Shown here: positions 1 to 6,871 of the stretch, in pieces
Position numbering within the stretch: position 1 is the stretch's first letter
Layout of the letters: every line of letters begins with the position of its first letter
From: Cenarchaeum sp.
GTDB lineage: Archaea > Thermoproteota > Nitrososphaeria > Nitrososphaerales > Nitrosopumilaceae
Assembly (NCBI GenBank): GCA_007570915.1
Contig: RKSK01000167.1
Coordinates: 1-8,089 of the forward strand
Direction of reading: 5' to 3'
DNA: 8,089 nt
The notes under the pieces: generated by a model
Seen by the model: the letters and a program-made list of their open reading frames with translations, nothing else
The model's database searches: none
What the model was told of the DNA's origin: nothing
Translations under genes and position numbers: made by a program

Positions 1-10
1 CGCGCCGCGC

Positions 11-1936
11 GTGGAGGGCAGCCCCGCGGGCGCGCCGCTGGCGCGCAGCACGCTAGACGAGCCGCGCGTCAACTATTCGCTGCGCCGCGAGGTCGCCTTT
101 GTCGTGGCCGGCTCGCTGGCCGGCGCCGTGCTCATGCACGCCTCGCAGATATACGCCACGGCCGCCGGCGGCAACGACTATGTCCGCACGCTGCTCGTCA
201 TCGCGCGCATCATAGGCTCGAGCGAGCCGGCCGCGGGCCTCGCGTTCCACGCGCTCGTCGCGACGGTGATCGGCATCGTCGTCGGCGTCGTCCTCTACCG
301 CGCCTTTGGCGTCAGCCTCTCGCGCCTGCGAAACGGCGTCCTCTACGGGCTCGGCGTCGGGATGGCGGTCATGGTCGCCTTTGCCATGCCCGTCGCCGCG
401 GCCGTCATCGCGCCGGCCGCCGCGGGCCTGGCCGCCGAGGACCCGTCGATGGCCGCGCCGCCGCCGGGGCCCGCGGCGGCCCTGGCGGACTCGGCGCTGT
501 CGCACGCGGTGTGGGGCGTGGTGACGGGCGTCGTGGCGACGGCCCTGACGCGCCGGCTCGGGGCCAACTACCGCTGCCACCGCTGCGACATCGAGTTCTC
601 AAAGCGCCCGACGTACGCCGAGCACGTCTCGCGCATGCACGGCAGCGGCGCGCCGCTGCTGCGGCGCGTGCTCATACTCGGCGGCGGCTATGCGGGCGTC
701 GGCGTCCTGCGGCGCCTGCAGCGCGAGTTTGAGGACAGCGTCGACACGAGCATCGAGATCGTGAGCGAGGACAACTTTTTCCTGAGCACGCCGCTCCTCG
801 CAGAGATGGCCACGGGCCACGTCGAGCCGCGCCACATATCGACGCCGATAAGGACGTTCTGCCGGCGCGCGCGCTACTACCACGCGAGCGTCGAGTCCAT
901 AGACCTCGACGGCAGGTCCGTGGTGGTCAGGCGGGCCGCCGACGGCAAGGCGGCCGAGATGCGCTATGACCACCTCGTCCTGGCCCTCGGCGGCCAGACC
1001 AACTATTACGGCAACCGCAGCGTCGAGGAGCACGCGCTGACGATAAGGACGCTCGAGGACGCGCTCGCGCTGCGCAACCGCATCATCACGATGCTAGAGG
1101 GCGCAGACCAGGAGGGCGACGCCGCCGCGCAGGAGAGCATGGCGACGTTTGTCGTCGTGGGCGGCGGCTTCTCGGGCGTCGAGACGGCCGGCGCAATCCA
1201 CGACTTTGTGACCGAGTCGGCCGAGCGCTACTACCGCAACATAGAGCCGGCCGCGGTCCGCGTCGTGCTCGTCTCGGCCGGCCCCATACTGCCGGAGATC
1301 GGGCCGCTCGGGCCGTACGCCGAGCGGGCCATGGCGCGCCGCGGCGTCGAGGTCATCAAGGGCGCCAAGCTCGTCGAGGCCTCGCCGCACGCGGCGACGC
1401 TTGACAACGGCAAGATAATACCGTGCATGACGGTCGTCTGGGCCGGCGGCGTCAGGGCGTCGCCGGTCGTCGAGGCCCTCGACGCCGCGCACGGGGCCGG
1501 CGGCAGGGTCGCCGTCGACGAGCGGCTGCAGGTGGAGGGCCGGCCCGAGGTCCACGCGCTGGGCGACTGCGCGCACCTCGTCGACGCGCGCACGGGCCGG
1601 CCCTACCCGCCGACCGCCCAGAACGCCATACGGCAGGCCGCCGTCGCCGCGCACAACGTGGCGGCCGCCGTGAGGGGGAGGGGCGGCAGGCGCCGCTTTG
1701 ACCACAGGTCGGCCGGCTCGATGGCGATGATCGGCAGGCGCGACGGCGTCGCCGTCCTCTTTGGCGTGCGCCTCAGGGGCGTCCTGGCGTGGCTCCTCTG
1801 GCGCAACTACTACCTCTCGCGCCTCCCGAGCGCAGAGAAGCGCCTGCGCGTGGCCATCGACTGGCTCGTCGACCTGTACGTGCCCAGCGACGTGACGCGC
1901 CTGGGCAACATACGCGAGGGGCCGCGCCGGCCCTAG
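11..1936 (+). CDS. Membrane-anchored NDH-2-like FAD/NAD(P)H oxidoreductase with a C2H2 zinc finger
   Basis: The C-terminal two thirds is a type II NADH dehydrogenase-like flavoprotein, expected to pass electrons from NAD(P)H through FAD to a quinone or similar acceptor at the membrane. Visible motifs are an FAD Rossmann glycine loop GGGYAG (residues 224-229), a second dinucleotide loop GGGFSG (384-389), the ALGD FAD motif (516-519) and PPTAQNAIRQA (533-543). Before this come about four hydrophobic segments (roughly 28-49, 77-99, 109-140, 157-180) and then a C2H2 finger with C189, C192, H205 and H210 (C-X2-C-X12-H-X4-H). At 641 residues it is well above the roughly 400-450 usual for NDH-2; the excess is the membrane and finger part. 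GTG at 11 is the first start in view, but the frame stays open to the window edge, so the true start may lie upstream. The oxidoreductase class is secure; substrate and acceptor are inferred. The N-terminal domain family is not recognised. Confidence 0.88.
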   Translation: MEGSPAGAPLARSTLDEPRVNYSLRREVAFVVAGSLAGAVLMHASQIYATAAGGNDYVRTLLVIARIIGSSEPAAGLAFHALVATVIGIVVGVVLYRAFGVSLSRLRNGVLYGLGVGMAVMVAFAMPVAAAVIAPAAAGLAAEDPSMAAPPPGPAAALADSALSHAVWGVVTGVVATALTRRLGANYRCHRCDIEFSKRPTYAEHVSRMHGSGAPLLRRVLILGGGYAGVGVLRRLQREFEDSVDTSIEIVSEDNFFLSTPLLAEMATGHVEPRHISTPIRTFCRRARYYHASVESIDLDGRSVVVRRAADGKAAEMRYDHLVLALGGQTNYYGNRSVEEHALTIRTLEDALALRNRIITMLEGADQEGDAAAQESMATFVVVGGGFSGVETAGAIHDFVTESAERYYRNIEPAAVRVVLVSAGPILPEIGPLGPYAERAMARRGVEVIKGAKLVEASPHAATLDNGKIIPCMTVVWAGGVRASPVVEALDAAHGAGGRVAVDERLQVEGRPEVHALGDCAHLVDARTGRPYPPTAQNAIRQAAVAAHNVAAAVRGRGGRRRFDHRSAGSMAMIGRRDGVAVLFGVRLRGVLAWLLWRNYYLSRLPSAEKRLRVAIDWLVDLYVPSDVTRLGNIREGPRRP

Positions 1937-3663
1937 AGGTAGCTCGCCTGGATCTTTTCTATCACGCGCTCGTGCTCGCGGCCGCTCTTGCGCGCATAGC
2001 GCTCCATGGCCCTAAGCGGCGTGCCGCCGAGCGTGCGCGCGATCCCGTTAAAGAAGACCTTCTTTAGGGCCGTCCCGCCGCCGGTCTTTGTCATGAACTT
2101 TTGTATGCCGTACTTGAAGTTGTGCTGCCAAGTCTTGTACATGACGCCAAGCTGCGCGGGGTCGAGCTCGTTGCCGATGTTGAAGAACTCGGACTTTTCG
2201 AGGAGGCCTATGGGCACGAACGTGAGCGGCGTCGCCGTGAACATCGAGTCGGGCTGCTCGCGCTCGAGCTCGCTTAGCAGGCGTATCGTCTCCCAAGAGT
2301 CCTCGGGCGTCTCGTCGTTGTCGAGGCCCATTATCAGGGTGAAGGCGGGTATCCAGTAGTGCTCGTTCAGCGTCTTGACGCCCTCCTTGACGACCCAGTG
2401 CCACTCTGACGGCCTGTAGGGGGCGAGCTTGCGGTCGGCGTACTTTTCTATCAGGCGCAGGCTGCCCGTCTCAAAGCCGCACTGTATGCCCGTCAGGTTG
2501 GACGGCGAGGACCTTATCGTCCTTGATATGCTCGGTATCAGCCTCTCGTCGGCTATCGCGCCGGCGAGCGTGCCGTGCGTCGGGTTTGTGTGGCCCACGC
2601 CCGTCGACATTATCGCCTCAAAGAGCTCCTCGAGGGCCTCCCTGTTGGGCGCCATGTTCTTTGTCGTCGAGGGGTCCATGCCGTACACAAAGATGTCGTC
2701 GCTGTGTATCCACGCCGAGCGCGCGCCGCCCTTCCTTATGTTGACCTCGATCTCGCGCTTTACCTTTTCGGGCGGGTAGTAGCGCAGCGTGCGCAGCGTG
2801 ACGTCGCAGAACTTGCAGCCGCGGCCGCACCCGCGCATGACCTCGACCATGCCGTGCATGCTCGGCTCGACAATGTCGGGAATGTCCTCGATCTCGGGCT
2901 TGTCCCAAAAGTTGACAAACCTGCCGTGCAGCGTCTTGCCGCCGCGCTCAAACTCCTTGATGTTGACCTTGAAGCGCCCCTTCTTCTTCTTGAACGGGTC
3001 CATGTTCTCAAAGTCGCCGGCGATGAGGTGGTCAAAGAACGCGCCGGCGCGGCCGTCGACCTCGGGGGCGATCCCGCCGAGCTCGCCCTCGAGTATCGCG
3101 TAGAGGCCGTACTCGGCTATCTTTTCGGGGTCATAGTTGTACTGCCACGTGCCCGACGCGCCGGCTATGACCTTTGCCTCGCTGTTGTTCCTTTTCTTTG
3201 CCTCGTTGATGCTGCGGTGGAGCTCGCCGCAGTAGAGCTCGTCGTACGACGTCTGCTTGCGGCCGTACGTGAAGGTCATCGTGACGGGCCCCATGCCGAG
3301 GGGGTCCATCTCGTATGTCCCGACGACCTGCGTCTCCGGCCCGATAAACCTGCCCACGTGGTCGGGGTGCGCGACGACGACGTCCTCGCGCGCATAGCCG
3401 TCCCTGAGGAGGCCGGCCTCGAGCTTGCGCAGGCCGTACGGCGCATAGTCGGCCACGCCGTCCGTGTTCGGTATCGGGTTGCAGATAAAGTCAAAGAGTA
3501 TGCGCGGCGTGACCTGGTTGCCCAGAAGCTTGTGCCAGACGCTCTTGGGGTCCCTGTGCGGGTCGAGGGCCGGCGCGCAGCCAAAAAAGGTAGCAAGCGA
3601 TATGTTGCGGTACGGCGACATTAGCGTGCGGTCGGCCGTGAGGACGATCTTGGGGTGCCCCAT
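1933..3663 (-). CDS. Radical SAM protein (B12-binding-domain radical SAM type)
   Basis: This is a 576-residue radical SAM enzyme. The 4Fe-4S/SAM motif is C279-X3-C283-X2-C286 inside GCGRGCKFCD, placing the radical SAM barrel in the C-terminal half. The N-terminal half (about 1-260) includes a conserved-looking stretch around residues 85-130 and a GEL(G)G segment near 195-200; this organisation is typical of proteins annotated as B12-binding-domain radical SAM. I do not see a clean cobalamin DxHxxG signature, so actual B12 binding is uncertain. Substrate and product are unknown. ATG at 3663 fits a TATA-like box about 33 bases upstream, giving a leader of only a few bases. The gene converges with the flavoprotein gene and overlaps it by 4 bases. 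It is separated from upstream pyrK by 199 bp and has its own promoter, so it is probably monocistronic. Radical SAM membership is certain; the finer family is an inference. Confidence 0.93.
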   Translation of the reverse strand: MGHPKIVLTADRTLMSPYRNISLATFFGCAPALDPHRDPKSVWHKLLGNQVTPRILFDFICNPIPNTDGVADYAPYGLRKLEAGLLRDGYAREDVVVAHPDHVGRFIGPETQVVGTYEMDPLGMGPVTMTFTYGRKQTSYDELYCGELHRSINEAKKRNNSEAKVIAGASGTWQYNYDPEKIAEYGLYAILEGELGGIAPEVDGRAGAFFDHLIAGDFENMDPFKKKKGRFKVNIKEFERGGKTLHGRFVNFWDKPEIEDIPDIVEPSMHGMVEVMRGCGRGCKFCDVTLRTLRYYPPEKVKREIEVNIRKGGARSAWIHSDDIFVYGMDPSTTKNMAPNREALEELFEAIMSTGVGHTNPTHGTLAGAIADERLIPSISRTIRSSPSNLTGIQCGFETGSLRLIEKYADRKLAPYRPSEWHWVVKEGVKTLNEHYWIPAFTLIMGLDNDETPEDSWETIRLLSELEREQPDSMFTATPLTFVPIGLLEKSEFFNIGNELDPAQLGVMYKTWQHNFKYGIQKFMTKTGGGTALKKVFFNGIARTLGGTPLRAMERYARKSGREHERVIEKIQASYL

Positions 3664-3690
3664 CCTTGTCGGGGCGCGCGCGCGCCGCGA

Positions 3691-3700
3691 ATTATTTTAA
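3691..3700 (-). promoter_or_regulatory. TATA-like box of the radical SAM gene
   Basis: On the minus strand this reads TTAAAATAAT, an AT island in otherwise very GC-rich DNA. Its centre is about 33 bases from the ATG at 3663. With the archaeal TATA-to-start distance of about 26 bases, transcription would begin near 3669, leaving roughly a 6-base leader. The transcription start is inferred. Confidence 0.7.
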
Positions 3701-3735
3701 GTCTTGCGGGGGCCCCGCGGCCAGAAACGGCGCCC

Positions 3736-3772
3736 CCGCGGCAGGTATCGCCAAAAGTGGCCCTGCGGGCGG
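3736..3772. other. Imperfect GC-rich hairpin between pyrK and the radical SAM gene
   Basis: Three nested paired segments are visible: CCGC (3736-3739) with GCGG (3769-3772), GCAGG (3741-3745) with CCTGC (3762-3766), and GCCA (3750-3753) with TGGC (3758-3761) around an AAAG loop. A four-base bulge, TATC, lies between the inner stems. It could be part of the pyrK 3' end or a small structured RNA. In such GC-rich DNA, chance pairing is common, so this is tentative. Confidence 0.22.
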
Positions 3773-3799
3773 CGCTTTCGGGCATTGCGCGCGGGCAGG

Positions 3800-3845
3800 C
3801 GCGCGCCGGGCCGGCGGATCCGCGCGCGGCGGGGCCCGGCGCGCG
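3800..3845 (-). terminator. 13-bp perfect stem just downstream of the pyrK stop
   Basis: The segment 3800-3812 is the exact reverse complement of 3833-3845, with a 20-base loop between. It begins 17 bases after the pyrK stop codon in the direction of transcription, where a 3'-end hairpin would lie. Archaeal termination depends mainly on T-runs, and no strong T-run follows, only TTTT at 3753-3756. It may instead protect the mRNA 3' end. The pairing is directly visible; the role is inferred. Confidence 0.35.
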
Positions 3846-3862
3846 GCGGGCCGCGCCGGCGC

Positions 3863-4672
3863 CTAGAGCGGCACTGTGGCGCCCGACTTTGAGCGGCAGG
3901 CGCGCCCAAAGTCGGCGCTGGAGGCGAGGTGTTCGCCCCCAAATACGGTCCCGTCGCAGCAGACGACGCGGTCGTCCATGCAGCAGCTCCCGCAGATGCC
4001 CACGCCGCACTTCATCACGCGCTCGACGGAGGCCTGGGCCGGCACGCCGCGGGCCGCGGCCTCGCGCACGAGCGCGGCCATCATGGGCTCCGGCCCGCAC
4101 GTGTACGCCGCGGCGTACCCCCCCGAGTCGAGGAGGCGCCTCGCGGCGTCGACTGCCGTGCCGGCCAGCCCGCGCGAGCCGTCGTCGGTGGCGACCTCTA
4201 TGCGGATCTCGCGGCCCTGCGCGAGCTCGCGCGCGCGCGCCTCAAAGAGGACCTCGCCGGCGTCCCGCGAGCCCATCGCCAGGCCTATGCGCGCGTCCGG
4301 CGGCAGCCTCGTTATCAGGCGCATGAGCGGCACGAGGCCCGTCCCGCCGCCGACGAGGAGCGCGCTGCGCGCGGTCGCGTCAAACGAGTTGCCGTACGGC
4401 CCGCGGACGCCGATGAGGCCCCCCTCGCGCACGCCATAGAGGGCCCTCGAGGACGGGCCGTGCGCGCGGACCGTGAACGCCGCCCTGCCGGCAGTGCCGG
4501 AGACCATGACGCTCATGGGCAGCTCGCCGGCGCCCGGCACCCAGACCATGGCAAACTGGCCCGGCGCGGCCCGCGCGAGCTCGGCGTCCTCGAACTCTAG
4601 CGTGCGGACCGTCGGCGTCTCGTCGGCGACGGAGAGGACCGTCCTGGCCGACGGGGTGTCAGCGCCGCGCAA
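3863..4672 (-). CDS. pyrK: Dihydroorotate dehydrogenase electron-transfer subunit PyrK
   Basis: PyrK carries FAD and a [2Fe-2S] cluster and moves electrons from the FMN of PyrD to NAD+, coupling the fourth step of pyrimidine synthesis to NADH formation. Starting at TTG 4672 the protein has 269 residues. It shows an FAD-domain PMS motif (52-54), RGPYGNSF (90-97), the NAD-binding loop GGGTG (108-112), TCGPEPMM (191-198), and a cluster motif with C222, C227 and C230 followed by C239 in CDGTVF. The open frame extends up to an ATG at 4747, but that extension lies wholly inside pyrD and resembles nothing in the family. TTG 4672 puts the conserved core at the usual distance and has GGTGG at 4676-4680 as a ribosome binding site. 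It overlaps the end of pyrD by 14 bases, suggesting coupled translation. The function is secure; the start is probable. Confidence 0.93.
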   Translation of the reverse strand: MRGADTPSARTVLSVADETPTVRTLEFEDAELARAAPGQFAMVWVPGAGELPMSVMVSGTAGRAAFTVRAHGPSSRALYGVREGGLIGVRGPYGNSFDATARSALLVGGGTGLVPLMRLITRLPPDARIGLAMGSRDAGEVLFEARARELAQGREIRIEVATDDGSRGLAGTAVDAARRLLDSGGYAAAYTCGPEPMMAALVREAAARGVPAQASVERVMKCGVGICGSCCMDDRVVCCDGTVFGGEHLASSADFGRACRSKSGATVPL

Positions 4673-5567
4673 GGCCCACCATCTCCCGCACCGACCCGTG
4701 CCCCTTGCGCTCCATGTAGCGCAGGATGCCGGCGTTGATCTCGCCAAAGACGCCCATGTTGCCGCGCGCCAGCGCGCTTCCCACCTGGACCGCGCTCGCG
4801 CCGGCGAGGAGAAACTCGACTGCGTCCTCCCACGTAGAGACGCCGCCGCACCCGATCACCGGAATCTCGTGGCGCGAGGCGATCTCGTGGACGCAGCGCA
4901 GCGCGATCGGCTTTATCGGCGGGCCGGAGAGGCCGCCGTACGCGTTGGAGAGCACGGGGCGCGCGGCCTCGGCGTCGATGGCCATAGCGCGGACCGTGTT
5001 TATCGCGGTTATCGCCGACGCGCCGCCGGCGACGGCCGCGCCGACGGTGTCAAGGTAGCTGGCGCTGCCGAGGCCCACCTTTGCCACGACGGGGGCGCTC
5101 GACGCGGCGGCCGTCGCGCGCACGACGGACTCTACTAGCGCGGCGTCGTCGCCGACCTCGAGGCCCACCCTGGCGACATGCGGGCACGACAGGTTTAGCT
5201 CGTACGCGACGACGTCGCAGCCGGCAAACTCGGCGACCATGCGCCCAAAGTCCTGCGGCTCGGAGCCCACGAGGCTGACTATGGCCGGCGTCGCCGGCGG
5301 CCCGCGCAGCATGCGCGCAAACTCGGCGGCGCCGGGGTTTGAGAGGCCGACGGCGTTCAGCCACCCGCCGCCGGCCGCGCCGATGACCGTCGGGTTTGCA
5401 TAGCCCTCCCAGGCCTCGGCGCTGAGCGACTTTGTGACGACGGCGCCGGCGCCGGCGTCCAGCAGGCGCCGGAAGACGCCCGTCGATATCCCGAGTATGC
5501 CCGAGGCGAGCATCGCCGGCGAGGGCAGCCCGATCGGGCCCACGCGGGTCTCCAGGGACGCGGCCAA
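4659..5567 (-). CDS. pyrD: Dihydroorotate dehydrogenase, class 1B catalytic subunit PyrD
   Basis: PyrD oxidises dihydroorotate to orotate with FMN in the cytoplasm and hands electrons to PyrK. From TTG 5567 the protein has 302 residues, normal for class 1. Visible are the N-terminal core GLPSPAMLASGILG (13-26), TKS (45-47), NAVGLSNPG (71-79), the active-site loop ELNLSCPH with C128 as the catalytic base, AK (162-163), IN(T) (189-191), SGPPIKP (214-220), and the FMN-phosphate segment GCGGVSTWEDA (239-249). Cysteine rather than serine as catalytic base, plus adjacent pyrK, indicates class 1B. The frame runs up to ATG 5666, but the added residues are an arginine-rich stretch inside the fic gene. 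TTG 5567 matches the family start and lies about 30 bases from a TATA box, so the mRNA is probably near-leaderless. Function is very sure; the TTG start is well supported but unproven. Confidence 0.94.
   Translation of the reverse strand: MAASLETRVGPIGLPSPAMLASGILGISTGVFRRLLDAGAGAVVTKSLSAEAWEGYANPTVIGAAGGGWLNAVGLSNPGAAEFARMLRGPPATPAIVSLVGSEPQDFGRMVAEFAGCDVVAYELNLSCPHVARVGLEVGDDAALVESVVRATAAASSAPVVAKVGLGSASYLDTVGAAVAGGASAITAINTVRAMAIDAEAARPVLSNAYGGLSGPPIKPIALRCVHEIASRHEIPVIGCGGVSTWEDAVEFLLAGASAVQVGSALARGNMGVFGEINAGILRYMERKGHGSVREMVGLARR
4676..4680 (-). promoter_or_regulatory. Ribosome binding site deciding the pyrK TTG start
   Basis: On the minus strand GGTGG lies 4-8 bases before TTG 4672, complementary to the usual archaeal 16S 3' end. 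It lies within the last codons of pyrD. It supports internal initiation of pyrK on the operon mRNA and argues against the longer frame beginning at 4747. Confidence 0.5.
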
Positions 5568-5593
5568 CGTGGGGCCGCGCCGCCGGCGTTGCG

Positions 5594-5599
5594 ATATAA
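5594..5599 (-). promoter_or_regulatory. TATA box of the pyrD-pyrK operon
   Basis: Minus-strand TTATAT is centred about 30 bases from the TTG at 5567, so transcription should start within a few bases of that codon. It lies in the 35-bp gap after the fic stop codon. The operon can therefore be transcribed independently of fic, although read-through from fic is possible. Confidence 0.7.
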
Positions 5600-5602
5600 C
5601 GG

Positions 5603-6787
5603 TTACACGCCGGCGCCGCGCGCGGCCACGCCGCGCATGATCCTGGTGATCTCCGTCGCCTCCCACACGCGCGTGCGCCGCGGCCCCCCAACGCGCTCAA
5701 GGACGCCTGCGCCCTCCAGGAGCCGTATTCCCCTCATGGCGCCCCCGTGGGAGACGCCCAGGCGCGCGCTGGCCCGCCCCGCCGTCATGTAGGGGTTTGC
5801 AAAGAGCAGCTCCACGATGCGCGAGGCCACCGAGCGGCCCGCCCCGGGGACGCCCATGGCGTACCGCCTTCGCAGCCCGACGAGGGCAAGGATTCCCCTG
5901 GCGGTCGCCTCCGCCTGCTCGGCGAACGCGCGCAAGAACAGCATAATCCACGCGTCCCACTCTGACCTCTGGCTCACCCCGGCCAGGCGCGCATAGTACT
6001 CTGCCCTGTTTGCCGACAGGTATTCGCCCAGCTGCAGCAGCGGGTGCGGGAGCAGCCCCCCCTTGGCCAGCATGAGGGGGACGAGCATCCTTCCCACCCT
6101 CCCGTTGCCGTCTCCAAAGGGGTGTATGGCCTCAAACTGGTAGTGCGCGACGGCGCACCTCACCAGGACCGGCATGCCCGCGTCCCCCGCCGCGACAAAC
6201 GACAAGAGCTCCTCCAGGAGCCGCTCGACCATCTCGGGCGGCGGGGGCACGTGGACAGTCTCCCCCCGCTCGTCCCCGATCGCGTTCTGCCTCTTTCTGA
6301 TTGTTCCCGGGTGCTTTTCCTGCCCGCGCACCCCGTGCAATAGCGCGCGGTGGGCGGACTTTATGAGGTCCATGTCAATGTCTCCCCCGCCTGCTATTTT
6401 TTTCACGGCCGCCTCCATCGCCCTTGCGCAGTTGGCGACCTCCATTATGCCCAGGCGCCTGGCCTCCTCGGCGCCCACATGCCCGCTGGCCTCGTACTGG
6501 AGCAGGTCCTCAAGGCTCGCCAGCGTCCCCTCTATGCGGGAGCTTTGCACGGCCTCGTTTTTTATGTAGAGCGCCGCCAAAAAGTCCGGCGCGCTTGTCG
6601 TGTTCATGACCGCGCCCAGCCCGCCGATTGCCCTCTCGGCGCGCCCGTACAGCGCCAGGCTCGCCCCGCGGGCCGCCCATGTCGTGGGCGGGGCGCCCGG
6701 GACAAACGCCTTGCTGCCCTGCCGGCTTGTCATGAACCTGCCATTGGGCCTCGTGAACGCGCCCGTGTCCCATGGTCGCCTTGCCAT
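5603..6787 (-). CDS. Class II Fic-domain protein with C-terminal winged helix
   Basis: Fic enzymes usually transfer AMP from ATP to a hydroxyl side chain of a target protein. The core motif HPFGDGNGR (222-230) is complete, with catalytic H222 and the D226/N228/R230 set. The upstream flap and docking segment around NAIGDERGETVHVPPPP (168-184) is typical. The autoinhibitory motif S82-xxx-E86-G87 lies N-terminal to the core, which defines a class II Fic that holds itself inactive without a separate antitoxin. Residues about 318-376 look like a winged-helix DNA-binding domain (GRASARLGVSHGGAMRGIR region). At 394 residues it matches the common Fic_N-Fic-HTH type. ATG 6787 is the first start; M19 is an alternative. 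Codon use is close to its neighbours (ATA Ile, AGG Arg) but seems richer in CTG and CCC, perhaps an old transfer. The target is unknown; self-regulation through the palindrome upstream is a hypothesis. Confidence 0.93.
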   Translation of the reverse strand: MARRPWDTGAFTRPNGRFMTSRQGSKAFVPGAPPTTWAARGASLALYGRAERAIGGLGAVMNTTSAPDFLAALYIKNEAVQSSRIEGTLASLEDLLQYEASGHVGAEEARRLGIMEVANCARAMEAAVKKIAGGGDIDMDLIKSAHRALLHGVRGQEKHPGTIRKRQNAIGDERGETVHVPPPPEMVERLLEELLSFVAAGDAGMPVLVRCAVAHYQFEAIHPFGDGNGRVGRMLVPLMLAKGGLLPHPLLQLGEYLSANRAEYYARLAGVSQRSEWDAWIMLFLRAFAEQAEATARGILALVGLRRRYAMGVPGAGRSVASRIVELLFANPYMTAGRASARLGVSHGGAMRGIRLLEGAGVLERVGGPRRTRVWEATEITRIMRGVAARGAGV

Positions 6788-6810
6788 GGGGCAGCGCCGC
6801 TTCTTTTGCT

Positions 6811-6819
6811 TATCAACCT
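6811..6819 (-). promoter_or_regulatory. Weak proximal TATA-like element for fic
   Basis: Minus-strand TTGATAAG lies about 28 bases from the ATG at 6787 and would give a leaderless fic mRNA, as for the other genes here. It is a poor match to an archaeal TATA box, so the distal element at 6872-6880 is a rival. Confidence 0.3.
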
Positions 6820-6831
6820 TTGCCCCCCCTG

Positions 6832-6857
6832 TCGCACAAAACCGCGGTTTTGTGCGA
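6832..6857. promoter_or_regulatory. Perfect 26-bp palindrome, probable operator
   Basis: Each arm reads TCGCACAAAACCG toward the centre, and the two arms are exact reverse complements with no spacer, meeting at CCGCGG. The AAAACC/GGTTTT parts are unusually AT-rich for this DNA, which makes the symmetry unlikely to reflect base composition. It lies 45 bp upstream of the fic start and 101 bp upstream of nop5. No T-run follows on either strand, which argues against a terminator. A dimeric regulator binding site is the simplest reading; the regulator is unknown. Confidence 0.6.
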
Positions 6858-6871
6858 TTGGGCCGCGCGTC

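Noticed and set aside
53..580. A 175-residue minus-strand frame at the left edge
   Set aside because: It is an Arg/His/Asp-rich mirror of the flavoprotein gene's GC pattern, without any domain.
2575..3624. A 349-residue open frame on the plus strand antisense to the radical SAM gene
   Set aside because: It has low-complexity composition rich in Val, Ala, Leu and Arg, no recognisable motif, and lies entirely opposite a well-conserved gene. Long antisense frames are expected at this GC content.
3664..3862. A tRNA or C/D-box guide RNA in the gap behind pyrK
   Set aside because: No T-loop-like GTTCGA stretch, no cloverleaf pairing and no box C (TGATGA) with box D was found on either strand.
4673..4747. 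N-terminal extension of pyrK to ATG 4747
   Set aside because: It is wholly inside the pyrD coding end, its residues do not resemble PyrK, and TTG 4672 has a better-placed ribosome binding site.
5568..5666. N-terminal extension of pyrD to ATG 5666
   Set aside because: The added residues are an arginine-rich run overlapping the end of fic and spanning pyrD's own TATA box.
6832..6857. The palindrome as an intrinsic terminator
   Set aside because: It lies upstream of two divergent genes rather than after one, has no loop, and no T-run follows on either strand.
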